A stretch of 64,000 nucleotides of DNA from Jeotgalicoccus sp. (GCA_003513765.1 DONT01000005.1:4989-68988); one strand, 5' to 3'. Shown: positions 15,966 through 24,790, counted from the stretch's first letter. Notes: generated by a model not told the origin, from the sequence alone. Translations and numbers: made by a program.

Positions 15966-16412
15966 ATGAAGAACAATACAATTGGAACTTTAAACTGGAT
16001 GAGAATTTCACGCTTTAAACATCAAAGTGATATTCTCTCAAATGAATTTTTAAAGCAATTCGATTTAACAGTGGCGCAGTTTGAAGTGCTCAGCCAAATT
16101 TCTGTGTATCAGCCGATGACACAAAGTGAACTCGCACAGAAAATCACGGTGACGCAGGGCGGTATTTCCAAAATGCTGACGAGACTGGAAGCCGACGGTT
16201 CTATTAAACGTGAAAGAGACTGGAAAACAAAGTGGATTTCTTTGACTGATAAAGGAATGAAGAAAATCGATGATGTAATGGTGCATCAGGTTGCATACCA
16301 GACATCGCTGTTTGATAAAAATCTGACGCAGGATGAACAAAAAGAACTGTACAGAATGATGTCAAAGCTGCAGAAATATACCGAGGCAGAAGTAAACAAA
16401 AAGAACCTTTAA
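15966..16412 (+). CDS. MarR family transcriptional regulator (MhqR-like)
   Basis: A 148-residue winged-helix regulator. The DNA-binding part is PMTQSELAQKITVTQGGISKMLTRLEADGSIKRERDWKTKWISLTDKG (about residues 55-105), with N- and C-terminal dimerisation helices. AAGGTG is placed correctly before the ATG at 15966, so the ATG five codons earlier is rejected. The downstream ring-cleaving dioxygenase and FMN reductase are the gene types controlled by MhqR in B. subtilis and S. aureus, so it probably represses them until quinones or other electrophiles appear. Confidence 0.82.
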   Translation: MKNNTIGTLNWMRISRFKHQSDILSNEFLKQFDLTVAQFEVLSQISVYQPMTQSELAQKITVTQGGISKMLTRLEADGSIKRERDWKTKWISLTDKGMKKIDDVMVHQVAYQTSLFDKNLTQDEQKELYRMMSKLQKYTEAEVNKKNL

Positions 16413-16442
16413 AATAATTATATTAAATTTAATGTATACCTG

Positions 16443-16538
16443 TTGACAGTCTTTCACTTTCCTAGTAAAGTAATGATATAAGAAAAAGAGATAAAGATTA
16501 AGAGATATTTTTTTAATCATCACTTTCCTAGTCAACTT
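16443..16538 (+). promoter_or_regulatory. Promoter with duplicated MarR-type operator
   Basis: TTGACA (16443-16448) is followed after 17 bp by a weak -10 TAAAGT. The imperfect palindrome ACTTTCCTAGTAAAGT covers the -10 (16456-16471), and the sequence TCACTTTCCTAGT recurs at 16520-16532 just before the AAGGAGGG ribosome binding site of the dioxygenase gene. Two copies of the same 13-mer around one promoter are best explained as binding sites of the adjacent MarR protein. Confidence 0.7.
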
Positions 16539-16555
16539 AAAAGGAGGGAACTAAT

Positions 16556-17509
16556 ATGAATACAATTTTAGGACATCACCATATTTCAATGCTGACGAAA
16601 AATGCTGTGGACAACAATAAGTTTTATAATCATATACTTGGCATGAGACGTGTAAAAGTTACAGTCAATCAGGACGATCCGTCAATGTACCATTTATTTT
16701 ACGGAGATAAGACTGGTTCAATTGGAACAGAACTTTCATTTTTTGAAATGCCGATGGCAGGACAGACACACCGCGGAACGAATGCAATTACAAGAATTGG
16801 ATTGTTTGTACCGAGTATGGAAAGTTTATCGTATTGGCAGCAGAGATTCGATGAGTTTGATGTAAGCCATGAGGAAATTACCGAATATGCAGGCAGAAAA
16901 TCATTGCTGTTTGAAGATAACGACGGACTCCGTTTAGCACTTCAGGTAGCGGATGAAGAAATTGTTCAGCGTTTCGAGAGCTGGGCAGATTCGAAAATTC
17001 CGGCAGAACATCAAATTATAAGTATGGGTACAGTCGAAATGACTGTCCGCCGAATTGATAAGCTGGAAAAAACCCTGACTGAAATGTTCGATTATGTTAA
17101 AGTCTCCGGAAATGATCAGGAAAGATTGTATCGGCCGGCATCGAGTGATTTTGAAGGAGAAATCCTGACGAAATTTAAAGATGATAAAAGAGAAAAACCG
17201 GGACGCGGCAGTGTACATCATTTAGCTGTCAACGTTAAAAATGAAGACGAACTGGCATATTGGCATGAAAAAGTAACGGCAAAAGGATTTAGATCAACGG
17301 GAATAGTCGACAGATATTTCTTTAAGAGTCTGTACTTCCGTGAATCCAACGGTATAATGTTTGAAATTGCGACCGCAGAAGGACCAGGTCTGACAGATGG
17401 TATCCCAGATTCCGACATAGGGCAACACTTGGAGTTACCGCCATTTTTAGAAGAAGACAGAGCTGAAATTGAAGCGAAGCTTACACCGGTAGAAATGTTT
17501 GAAGATTAA
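16556..17509 (+). CDS. Ring-cleaving dioxygenase, VOC superfamily (MhqA/E/O-like)
   Basis: A 317-residue cytoplasmic protein of two glyoxalase/bleomycin-resistance (VOC) modules. LGHHHISMLTKNAVDNNKFY at the start and GRGSVHHLAVNVKNEDEL in the second half carry the metal-binding histidines, and FRESNGIMFEIATAEGPG the matching glutamate. This is the arrangement of the hydroquinone-responsive ring-cleavage dioxygenases. AAGGAGGG precedes the ATG. With the following reductase it probably detoxifies quinones; the exact substrate is inferred from relatives only. Confidence 0.88.
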   Translation: MNTILGHHHISMLTKNAVDNNKFYNHILGMRRVKVTVNQDDPSMYHLFYGDKTGSIGTELSFFEMPMAGQTHRGTNAITRIGLFVPSMESLSYWQQRFDEFDVSHEEITEYAGRKSLLFEDNDGLRLALQVADEEIVQRFESWADSKIPAEHQIISMGTVEMTVRRIDKLEKTLTEMFDYVKVSGNDQERLYRPASSDFEGEILTKFKDDKREKPGRGSVHHLAVNVKNEDELAYWHEKVTAKGFRSTGIVDRYFFKSLYFRESNGIMFEIATAEGPGLTDGIPDSDIGQHLELPPFLEEDRAEIEAKLTPVEMFED

Positions 17510-17565
17510 TTAGAGGCAATAATGATTTAAAAATATAAAATTAAAGTTTAGAGGAGTAATTATAT

Positions 17566-18111
17566 ATGACACTTAAAATTGGAATTATACTAGGCAGTAC
17601 ACGCGACGGACGAAACAGCCCGCAAGTTGGGGAGTGGGTAAAATCAGTAGGTGAAAAACAGGAAGATGCAGCATTTGAAATTATCGATATTATGGATTAT
17701 GATCTGCCTTTCTTAGGAACAACAGGTATGGAAGATGCTAACGTAATCAGATGGAACCAAAAACTTAGCGAATATGATGGATTTGTGTTTATCGTACAGG
17801 AATATAACCATAGTATTACAGGTGCATTGAAAAATGCTCTGGATTCAGCAAGAGCACCCTGGAATAATAAAGCAGCAGGAATTGTCTCATACGGTTCAGT
17901 CGGCGGAGCACGTGCAGCTGAGCACTTACGCGGAATTTTAGGCGAATTGGCAATTGCAGACGTTCGTACACACCCGGCACTATCATTATTTACTGATTTT
18001 GCAGAAGGCACTAAATTCCAGCCTGCAGAAATGCATACAGGTACAGTGGAATTGATGCTGAGCGAAGTTATTGCATGGAGTACAGCATTAAAAACAGTTA
18101 GAGATAAATAA
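17566..18111 (+). CDS. NADPH-dependent FMN reductase family oxidoreductase
   Basis: A 181-residue flavodoxin-fold enzyme. IGIILGSTRDGRNSPQVGEWV is the FMN phosphate loop, VFIVQEYNHSITGALKNALDSA the central flavin-binding segment and SYGSVGGARAAEHLR the third. Such enzymes reduce quinones, azo dyes or chromate by hydride transfer. It lies 56 bp behind the dioxygenase with its own AGAGGAG site and ends at a terminator, closing the predicted electrophile-response operon. Confidence 0.88.
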   Translation: MTLKIGIILGSTRDGRNSPQVGEWVKSVGEKQEDAAFEIIDIMDYDLPFLGTTGMEDANVIRWNQKLSEYDGFVFIVQEYNHSITGALKNALDSARAPWNNKAAGIVSYGSVGGARAAEHLRGILGELAIADVRTHPALSLFTDFAEGTKFQPAEMHTGTVELMLSEVIAWSTALKTVRDK

Positions 18112-18121
18112 TAATATGATA

Positions 18122-18166
18122 TTTTAACCTTCATTAGAGCGATTATGCTCTGATGAGGGTTTTTAT
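18122..18166 (+). terminator. Terminator of the dioxygenase-reductase operon
   Basis: AACCTTCATTAGAGC pairs with GCTCTGATGAGGGTT with two mismatches, then TTTTTA. Confidence 0.8.
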
Positions 18167-18219
18167 TTGAGTAGAGGTGAGCAGGGTGGTGCGATTTTTG
18201 CTGGGCTTGCTTATATTAA

Positions 18220-18429
18220 CTTACTAGGAGAGAGCGGAAATACGATAAATTTATAGAGAACAAAAATAACTTCGCATCCGCTTTTAACAGGAAACTTCAG
18301 GAAGTCATACCGGAAGCGAGAGAAAAAAGAACTTCTTTGTTAACAGCAGCTGTACCGGTTAATCAAAATGGTCTCAAAGACAGCGTGGACGATTATTACA
18401 AAAAGGTTAAACTAATAGAAACGGTATAG
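18220..18429 (+). pseudogene. Degenerate coding remnant, possibly GH18-like
   Basis: An open stretch without a start codon reads like protein (for example FASAFNRKLQEVIPEAREKR and then SLLTAAVPVNQNG) and ends at 18429. The LLTAAVP pattern resembles the strand after the helix in GH18 chitinase-like domains, but the match is short. A second fragment in another frame follows (GIDETFLELTKEGTKVLKR, to about 18480). The region 18180-18600 therefore holds broken gene pieces and a surviving terminator, not an intact gene. Confidence 0.4.
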
Positions 18430-18484
18430 ATGAAACATTTTTAGAACTTACTAAAGAGGGGACAAAAGTCCTAAAGAGATAAAA

Positions 18485-18530
18485 GAAACGGGTTGGAAAT
18501 CTTAAAATTAAGACTTCCACCCGTTTTTGT
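18485..18530 (+). terminator. Strong terminator at the end of the decayed region
   Basis: AAACGGGTTGGAA pairs with TTCCACCCGTTT with an inner TCTTA/TAAGA stem, followed by TTTTTG. No intact gene precedes it, so it is probably the relic of a lost gene. Confidence 0.75.
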
Positions 18531-18603
18531 TGTGTTGAGCAAAGCGACTACTGATTGCTGGACAATTTTTCTTATTTATCGTTTGGATACTTTTGTAGAA
18601 TGA

Positions 18604-18987
18604 ACATGGTAGTCCAGCCTATCCCGGATGCCGATGTCAAAACCACATGGTAGTCCAAAATATTCCGGATGACTATGTCAAAGCCACATGGTAGTCCAAA
18701 CAGTCCCGGATGACCATGTCAAAGCTACATGGTAGTCCAAACTCTTCCGGATGACTATGTCAAAGCCACATGGTAGCCCAAACAGTCCCGGATGCCCATG
18801 TCAAAACCACATGGTAGTCCAAATTGTCCCAGACGACCATGTCAAAAGCACATGGTAGTCCAAACAGTCCCGGACGACTATGTCAAAGCTACATGGTAGT
18901 CCAAACAGTCCCGGATGCCCATGTCAAAACCACATGGTAGACCAAATTGTCCCAGATGCCCATGTCAAAGCCACATGGTAGTCCAAC
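18604..18987. repeat. 41-bp tandem repeat array C (9 full units)
   Basis: ACATGG starts at 18604, 18645, 18686, 18727, 18768, 18809, 18850, 18891, 18932 and 18973, exactly every 41 bp. Arms are ACCATGT (or ACTATGT) and ACATGGT around a 7-nt loop of the form CAAARCY, with GGA and TCC extending the stem beyond two unpaired bases. The spacer is of the form AGTCCAAACAGTCCCGGATG with changes concentrated in its middle. It lies directly in front of a beheaded SDR gene. Confidence 0.95.
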
Positions 18988-19017
18988 ATCATTAAAAAAC
19001 AAAAATTAGAATTATAA

Positions 19018-19785
19018 TCCACATTATATGTTCCGAGCTCTTCTTCGATATTAATTTACAGTGCTGATTCTGAAAACTCTTCTGTCTCCGCATTAAGCCT
19101 TGCTGAACAGGGCGTTAATATCGCAGTCGTCGATGTAAACGAAGAGGGCGGTAACGAAACGGTTGAGATGGTCAAAGAAAAAGGTGCTGATGCATTATTC
19201 ATTAAAGCGGATGTATCTAAAGCTGAAGATGTAAAAAATTACGTTGATCAGACGGTTGAGAAGTTCGGTACAATCGACTACTTCTTTAATAACGCAGGTA
19301 TTTCAGGAAGCGGCAAATACTTCCTTGAAACAGATATAGAAGAAATCGATAAAATTGTCGGCATCAACATGCTGGGTGCATTATACGGTATCCGCTACGT
19401 TGCAGAAGTAATGCTGGAACAGGGCGGCGGTTCGATTGTGAACACTGCTTCAAGTGCGGGTGTAACAGGTCAGGATTCTGTTGTCACCTACTCAGCAACG
19501 AAACACGGCATCGTCGGCATGACGAAAAGCCTTGTAGCTGAATACGCAAAAGACGGACTGCGTGTAAACTCTATCGCTCCAGGTCCGACAGAGACACCGA
19601 TGGTTGCAGCGTTTTACGCAAATAACCCGGAAATGAAAGAGAACGCAGAAGCGGGCATCCCGCAAAAACGTCTCGGTACACCGGAAGAAGTGGCAGAGCT
19701 TGTCAGCTTCCTGTTAACATCGAAAGCAGAATATATTAATGGTGAAGTTATCCGTATCGACGGCGGGTTCACAAATACCAAGTAA
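19018..19785 (+). pseudogene. Short-chain dehydrogenase pseudogene lacking its 5' end
   Basis: The frame open from 19018 to 19785 contains an SDR with the NNAG motif, the YSATK catalytic Tyr/Lys motif and the C-terminal INGEVIRIDGGF, continuing cleanly upstream as SALSLAEQGVNIAVVDVNEE. Where the TGxxxGIG dinucleotide loop should be, the frame reads ILIYSADSENSSV, and there is no ATG, GTG or TTG start or ribosome binding site before 19168, an internal methionine well past the first Rossmann unit. The break lies within 100 bp of repeat array C. Probably inactive. Confidence 0.75.
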
Positions 19786-19792
19786 TGATTAC

Positions 19793-19828
19793 GACCGGTT
19801 TTCCCTTTTTGGAAAGCCGGTTTTTATA
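19793..19828 (+). terminator. Terminator of the SDR pseudogene
   Basis: ACCGGTTTTCCC and GGAAAGCCGGT pair around a T-rich loop, followed by TTTTTA. Confidence 0.75.
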
Positions 19829-19849
19829 TTAAAAAAACAAATAAAATAC

Positions 19850-19985
19850 TTGAAAGTCAAAGAAGGTCAATGTATAATGAATGTATAAGGTCAAAGATAG
19901 TCAGAAAGAAAGTTATTTGTAAGCATCATATTTGAAAATATCTTTTGAGGCCTTTATACTGTATTCATAGTCAAATATAGTCAAA
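19850..19985 (+). promoter_or_regulatory. Two clpE promoters with three CtsR boxes
   Basis: Promoter 1 is TTGAAA (19850-19855), 17 bp, TATAAT (19873-19878). Promoter 2 is TTGAAA (19932-19937), 17 bp, TATACT (19955-19960). CtsR-type direct repeats (consensus RGTCAAANANRGTCAAA) occur at 19855-19870 inside promoter 1, at 19889-19903 just behind it, and at 19969-19985 just behind promoter 2. This predicts tight heat-shock repression by CtsR, as known for clpE in B. subtilis. Confidence 0.9.
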
Positions 19986-20031
19986 GTCAAATTGACTGTG
20001 AACGCGAATATATCAATAGGAGGAAACACAT

Positions 20032-22164
20032 ATGAAATGTCAAAATTGCGGATTAAACGAAGCGAATGTAAACCTTGCAATGAATTTTAACAATCAAAAA
20101 ATGCAGGTTCATTTATGTGACAGCTGTTTCCAGGATATCCAGGGTCAAATGATGAATTCAAATGACTTCTTTAAAGGATCATCTTTCCAAAATAATAATA
20201 TGAACAATAAATATTTCAATGGACAAGGAAACAAAGGAACGAGTACACAAACTAAAGAACGTGAAAATAAACGCGACGGTCTCTTAGACCAGCTCGGCAA
20301 TAACATCTCGGACGAGGCAAGAGCGGGTAATATCGATCCGGTTATCGGACGGGACAAAGAAGTAAAACGCGTCATTGAAACATTAAACAGACGCAATAAG
20401 AACAATCCGGTATTAATCGGTGAGCCGGGTGTCGGTAAAACAGCAATTGCTGAAGGGCTGGCACTGAAAATCGTAGAAGGCAATGTGCCAACGAAACTGA
20501 TGGATAAAGAAATTTACGTTCTGGACGTCGCATCACTCGTTGCGAACACTTCAATGCGCGGTCAGTTTGAAGAGCGTATGAAACAGCTCATTGCAGAACT
20601 GAAAGAGCGTCAGGATGTCATTCTTTTTATCGATGAGATTCACCAGATTGTCGGCGCAGGTTCTGCTGAAAGCTCACAAATGGATGCGGGTAACATTCTT
20701 AAACCGGCATTAGCACGCGGTGAACTGCAGATTATCGGTGCAACAACACTGAAAGAGTATCGTCAAATCGAGAAAGACGCAGCCCTTGAACGCCGTCTGC
20801 AGCCGATTATCGTTAAAGAGCCGACGCTCGAGGAATCGGTTTTAATCCTTAAAGGTATTAAAGACCGCTATGAAAAATTCCACGAAGTCAGCTATTCCGA
20901 CGAAGTCGTTGAGGCGTTTGTGAATTTATCGCACAGATATATTCAGGACCGTTTCTTACCGGATAAAGCAATCGATTTAATGGATGAAGTCGGTGCACGA
21001 TTAAATCTTGCGAATGCGGAGAATGATACTGAATCCATTAAACAGAAGCTTGAAAAAATTGCTGAAGAAAAAGATGCAGCAGCAGAGCAGGAAGATTACG
21101 AAACGGCAGCACGCCTGAAATATCAGGAACTGCAGCTTGAAAAACAGCTGGAGGCTGCAGCAGACGACAAACAGGTCATGGATGTAGATATCGCTGATAT
21201 TCAGCTGATTGTCGAAGAGAAAACAGGTATTCCTGTAACGAAACTCCAGTCTGAAGAACAGGCACAGATGAGAGATCTCGGTACGAACCTGAGCAGTAAA
21301 GTGATCGGCCAGCAGGAAGCAGTCGAAAAGATCGCGAAGGCAGTCAGAAGAAGCCGCGCCGGTCTTAAATCTAAATACCGTCCAATTGGTTCATTCCTGT
21401 TCGTCGGTCCGACTGGTGTCGGTAAAACTGAATTAACGAAAGCACTTGCTGAAGAGTTATTCGGTTCAAGAAATTCAATGATCAGACTCGATATGAGTGA
21501 GTACATGGAGAAACATTCAATCTCTAAAATTATCGGGTCGCCTCCGGGTTATGTTGGCCACGAAGAGGCTGGACAGCTGACAGAGAAAGTACGTCACAAC
21601 CCTTATTCAATTATTCTTTTAGATGAAATTGAAAAAGCGCACCCTGACGTGCAGAACATGTTCCTGCAAATTATGGAAGACGGTCAGTTAACGGATTCCC
21701 ACGGCAGAACAGTCAGCTTTAAAGAAACAGTTGTCATTATGACAAGTAACGCCGGTACAGGAGATAATAACGCGAGCGTCGGCTTTAACGCAGACCAGCA
21801 CGAATCAGTTAGCACGCTTGAAAACTTAAGCGATTATTTCAAACCGGAATTCTTAAACAGATTTGATGCTATTATTAACTTCAACGAGCTGTCAGAAGAA
21901 AACTTAATGGAAATCGTCGATCTGATGCTGACTGAATTACAGGACGCACTGGAAGAAAACGAAATTAAGATATCAATTACAGATGACGCTAAGAAAAAAC
22001 TCGTCAGCCTGGGCTACGACAAACGCTTCGGTGCAAGACCGCTGCGCAGAGTCATTCAAGACAAAATTGAAGATCAGCTGACAGATTTAATCTTAGAAGA
22101 AGAAAACCTTAAAGATGTTAAAGCGCACATTAAAGACGGAGAAATTGCCGTTGTAAAAGCTTAA
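20032..22164 (+). CDS. clpE: ATP-dependent Clp protease ATP-binding subunit ClpE
   Basis: A 710-residue Hsp100 unfoldase that feeds substrates to ClpP. Residues 3, 6, 29 and 32 are the four cysteines of an N-terminal zinc finger, which separates ClpE from ClpC and ClpL. A low-complexity Asn/Gln linker follows (about 40-78). Two AAA+ modules come next: Walker A GEPGVGKT with IDEIH, and GPTGVGKT with LLDEIEKAHPDV; a UVR-like coiled segment (EDYETAARLKYQELQ) lies between them. A strong AGGAGG site precedes the start. Three CtsR boxes upstream mark it as a heat-shock gene. Confidence 0.96.
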   Translation: MKCQNCGLNEANVNLAMNFNNQKMQVHLCDSCFQDIQGQMMNSNDFFKGSSFQNNNMNNKYFNGQGNKGTSTQTKERENKRDGLLDQLGNNISDEARAGNIDPVIGRDKEVKRVIETLNRRNKNNPVLIGEPGVGKTAIAEGLALKIVEGNVPTKLMDKEIYVLDVASLVANTSMRGQFEERMKQLIAELKERQDVILFIDEIHQIVGAGSAESSQMDAGNILKPALARGELQIIGATTLKEYRQIEKDAALERRLQPIIVKEPTLEESVLILKGIKDRYEKFHEVSYSDEVVEAFVNLSHRYIQDRFLPDKAIDLMDEVGARLNLANAENDTESIKQKLEKIAEEKDAAAEQEDYETAARLKYQELQLEKQLEAAADDKQVMDVDIADIQLIVEEKTGIPVTKLQSEEQAQMRDLGTNLSSKVIGQQEAVEKIAKAVRRSRAGLKSKYRPIGSFLFVGPTGVGKTELTKALAEELFGSRNSMIRLDMSEYMEKHSISKIIGSPPGYVGHEEAGQLTEKVRHNPYSIILLDEIEKAHPDVQNMFLQIMEDGQLTDSHGRTVSFKETVVIMTSNAGTGDNNASVGFNADQHESVSTLENLSDYFKPEFLNRFDAIINFNELSEENLMEIVDLMLTELQDALEENEIKISITDDAKKKLVSLGYDKRFGARPLRRVIQDKIEDQLTDLILEEENLKDVKAHIKDGEIAVVKA

Positions 22165-22172
22165 TATATTCT

Positions 22173-22212
22173 TAAAACCTTAAATCCAATGTTGGATTTA
22201 AGGTTTTTTATT
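22173..22212 (+). terminator. Terminator of clpE
   Basis: AACCTTAAATCCAA pairs with TTGGATTTAAGGTT, followed by TTTTTA. Confidence 0.9.
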
Positions 22213-22280
22213 TTCTCAGATTAATACATACAGCTGCAGGGTAGTTTATATGTAAATATACATGCGAAAGAGGAATGTCT

Positions 22281-22742
22281 ATGGGTCAAAAAAACATTGG
22301 TTCGCATCGTAGTAAAAACATATGGTCGGGTATCCTTTTCGGTATTGGTTTAATGGCGCTTGTCGATGAAATTATTTTCCATCAGCTGCTTCAATGGCAT
22401 CATTTTTATGACCGTGCAACGACGTTTATCGGTATTTTATCTGATGGACTGCTCAATGCATTTGCTTTGTTCGCCCTCGTAATTGGATTATTTATGTTTG
22501 CAGATTTACAGCGTAAACATGGGGTCCATAAACTTAAATGGACAGGTGGAATATTTACCGGTTTAGGAGGATTTCAGCTGTTTGACGGTATTATTAACCA
22601 CAAACTGCTGCAGATTCACCAGGTTCGTTATGGTGTTAATATACTGCCCTATGATCTGGCATGGAATATTTCAGGAGCCGTTCTTTTAATTGTCGGCATC
22701 GTGCTGCTTTTTAAGTCTAAACAGGAAAGAGCAGGTTCTTAA
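22281..22742 (+). CDS. DUF2243 family membrane protein
   Basis: A 153-residue protein with four hydrophobic segments. The pattern GIGLMALVDEIIFHQLLQWHHFYD is the DUF2243 signature, repeated in diverged form as FQLFDGIINHKLLQIHQVRYG, with several histidines at equivalent membrane positions. An ATG two codons earlier sits one base after AGAGGA, so the second ATG is chosen. The CtaG-like gene starts two bases after its stop, a pairing often seen in Gram-positive bacteria; a link to haem-copper metabolism is inferred. Confidence 0.85.
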   Translation: MGQKNIGSHRSKNIWSGILFGIGLMALVDEIIFHQLLQWHHFYDRATTFIGILSDGLLNAFALFALVIGLFMFADLQRKHGVHKLKWTGGIFTGLGGFQLFDGIINHKLLQIHQVRYGVNILPYDLAWNISGAVLLIVGIVLLFKSKQERAGS

Positions 22743-22744
22743 GC

Positions 22745-23524
22745 ATGCATCATACGAATATGACACATTTTTTAATACTGGAAGTTATTGCAGGTTTAAT
22801 CGCAATTGCTGCATTAATACTTTATCCGGCGGCAATGTATTATTCGAAAAAGAGAAATCGCAGCTGGCATTGGGGACGATATTTTCTGTTTGCAGCCGGT
22901 GTAATCATTGCAGCTTCTGCGCTGACAGGACCAATGGCGCGTCTGTCACATACAGACTTTACTGTCCATATGCTCGGTCATCTGCTGCTTGGAATGTTCG
23001 GACCGCTCTTTATACTTCACGGTAAACCGATGACTCTTATAATGCGGACGCTGAATGTTTCCTATGCAAGAAAACTGAGCAAAATACTGAATATGAAATA
23101 TGTAAAATTTATCAGCAATCCTCTGATCGCTTCTATACTTAATATCGGCGGACTATTCCTCATTTATAAAACCGGGTTGTTTGAATTTATGCATACATCC
23201 GTCCTGTGGTTTGCTCTGGTACATCTGCATGTTTTCCTTGCGGGATACCTTTTTACAATGTCGATTATATATATCGATATCGTTACGCACCGTTACAGCT
23301 TTTTATATCGGGCCGCAGTGCTTGTCGCTGCCCTTGGATTTCATAAAATATTATCGAAACTGATATTCGCTTCACCACCGGAAGGAGTTGCCCGCCCTGA
23401 TGGCGAAACGGGTGCGATGCTGATGTATTACGGCGGAGATATTGCGGACATCGCACTGATTATTATACTCTGCCTCGAATGGTATAAAGCTGCCGGAAGA
23501 GTTTACATCCAGAAATTGACTTAA
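22745..23524 (+). CDS. Cytochrome c oxidase assembly factor, CtaG/YtaG (caa3_CtaG) family
   Basis: A 259-residue membrane protein with about seven spans. DFTVHMLGHLLLGMFGPLFILHGKP carries the histidines typical of the caa3_CtaG family, and HLHVFLAGYLFTMSIIYID with HRYSFLYR a second conserved block. The family is implicated in copper delivery or assembly of terminal oxidases. It begins two bases after the DUF2243 gene stop and is therefore in one operon with it. Confidence 0.85.
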   Translation: MHHTNMTHFLILEVIAGLIAIAALILYPAAMYYSKKRNRSWHWGRYFLFAAGVIIAASALTGPMARLSHTDFTVHMLGHLLLGMFGPLFILHGKPMTLIMRTLNVSYARKLSKILNMKYVKFISNPLIASILNIGGLFLIYKTGLFEFMHTSVLWFALVHLHVFLAGYLFTMSIIYIDIVTHRYSFLYRAAVLVAALGFHKILSKLIFASPPEGVARPDGETGAMLMYYGGDIADIALIIILCLEWYKAAGRVYIQKLT

Positions 23525-23529
23525 CAGAT

Positions 23530-23564
23530 AAAGAGCTCTGATCCGAATTGGGATCAGAGCTTTA
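23530..23564. terminator. Bidirectional terminator
   Basis: AGCTCTGATCC pairs with GGATCAGAGCT between two convergent genes, with short A and T runs on either side. Confidence 0.8.
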
Positions 23565-23565
23565 T

Positions 23566-24051
23566 TTATTCTGTTATATCAGCAAATTCACCGCTGGTAA
23601 CTTCGATTAAATCACCAGGCGGCAGCTCCATCTGCATGCCGCGTTTGCCTGCGGATACAATAATAGTTTCCATCGCTTCAGCTTCAGCTGCAATATAAGT
23701 GGGAAAGAGTTTCTTCATGCCGACAGGTGAACAGCCGCCGCGGATATAGCCGGTCGTCTTTTCCAAATCCTTCATATGAAGCATATCGACTTTCTTGTTG
23801 CCGCTCGCTTTGGCAAATTTCTTTAAGTCGAGTTCTTTGGAAGCTGGAATACAGGCAGCGATAACACCTGTATTATTCCCTGCTGCAACAAGTGTTTTAT
23901 AAATTTTCTCAAATGGTATACTGACTTTCTCCGCTGCTGTTTTGGCATCCGTATGCTCTTCGTTCCATGCGTATTCATGCACGTCGTATTTTATCTTATG
24001 ATTCTCAAGTACACGCATGGCGTTTGTCTTCTGGGTTTTCTTTTTCTTCAT
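23566..24051 (-). CDS. ybaK: Cys-tRNA(Pro) deacylase, YbaK/EbsC family
   Basis: A 161-residue cytoplasmic editing enzyme that hydrolyses mischarged Cys-tRNA(Pro) in trans. Signatures are TNAMRVLENHKIKYDVHEY at the start, KIYKTLVAAG with the conserved lysine, and GYIRGGCSPVGMKKLFPTYI, the YbaK/ProRS INS-like core. The start at 24051 follows AGGAGTG; an ATG 13 codons upstream lacks a site. Convergent with the CtaG-like gene. Confidence 0.92.
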   Translation of the reverse strand: MKKKKTQKTNAMRVLENHKIKYDVHEYAWNEEHTDAKTAAEKVSIPFEKIYKTLVAAGNNTGVIAACIPASKELDLKKFAKASGNKKVDMLHMKDLEKTTGYIRGGCSPVGMKKLFPTYIAAEAEAMETIIVSAGKRGMQMELPPGDLIEVTSGEFADITE

Positions 24052-24151
24052 ATATCTGCACTCCTGATTTGTAAATAAACTTAGTTTCAAAAAGTAAGTG
24101 TAGGGTATGTAATATAGTAGTTAAAATCATAACATAAATGGAGGATTTTTA

Positions 24152-24790
24152 ATGAAAATAGGAATCGTAGGCGCAACGGGTAAAGCCGGCAGTTTAATAT
24201 TAGATGAAGCAGTCAAAAGAGGACATGAAGTCAGAGCGATTGTCAGAGATGCTGCGAGATTAAATAACGATAATGTAAATGTAATAGAGAAAGATGTACA
24301 TGATACGACGACTGAAGATTTCCGCGGACTGGAAGTGGTGATTAATGCATTCGGTGCGCCGCTCGGTGAGAAAGATGCACACGTTGAAGCGGGACGCGCA
24401 TTAATCAATGCACTGGCCGGAACCGGCACACGTCTGATTGTTGTCGGCGGAGCAGGAAGTTTATATGTGGATGACAGCAGAACGATGAAAGTCATCGATA
24501 CTCCTAACTTCCCGGATATGTTTAAACCGACAGCAGGCGGACAGAGTCAAAATCTGGAAGAACTTGAACAGACGACAAATGTGAAATGGACATTTATCAG
24601 CCCGTCAGCAGAATTCGACGCGGAAGGAAAACGCACAGGCACATATGAAAAAGGTGAAGATGTGCTGCTCGTGAATAAAGCAGGAGAAAGCTATATCAGC
24701 TATGCTGACTTTGCGATCGCAGTTATCGATGAGGCTGAAAATGCGAAACATATTAATGCACGCTTTACGGTAGTAGCGGATAAAGAGTAA
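24152..24790 (+). CDS. NAD(P)-dependent oxidoreductase/epimerase-like protein
   Basis: A 212-residue Rossmann protein beginning MKIGIVGATGKAGSLILDEA, with VVINAFGAP and LIVVGGAGSLYVDD as the following strands. It belongs to the NmrA/HSCARG-like NAD(P)H-binding group common in Bacillota, where members are sensors or small reductases. TGGAGG lies 8 bases before the ATG. It is flanked by a divergent ybaK and its own terminator. Substrate unknown. Confidence 0.85.
   Translation: MKIGIVGATGKAGSLILDEAVKRGHEVRAIVRDAARLNNDNVNVIEKDVHDTTTEDFRGLEVVINAFGAPLGEKDAHVEAGRALINALAGTGTRLIVVGGAGSLYVDDSRTMKVIDTPNFPDMFKPTAGGQSQNLEELEQTTNVKWTFISPSAEFDAEGKRTGTYEKGEDVLLVNKAGESYISYADFAIAVIDEAENAKHINARFTVVADKE

Noticed and set aside
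18604..18987. CRISPR array
   Set aside because: The whole 41-bp unit, including what would be the spacer, is repeated; there are no unique spacers and no cas genes in the window. The same holds for the other arrays.
19168..19785. Intact SDR gene starting at the ATG at 19168
   Set aside because: That ATG is an internal methionine after the first Rossmann unit, has no ribosome binding site, and SDR-like sequence continues upstream in frame to about 19090.
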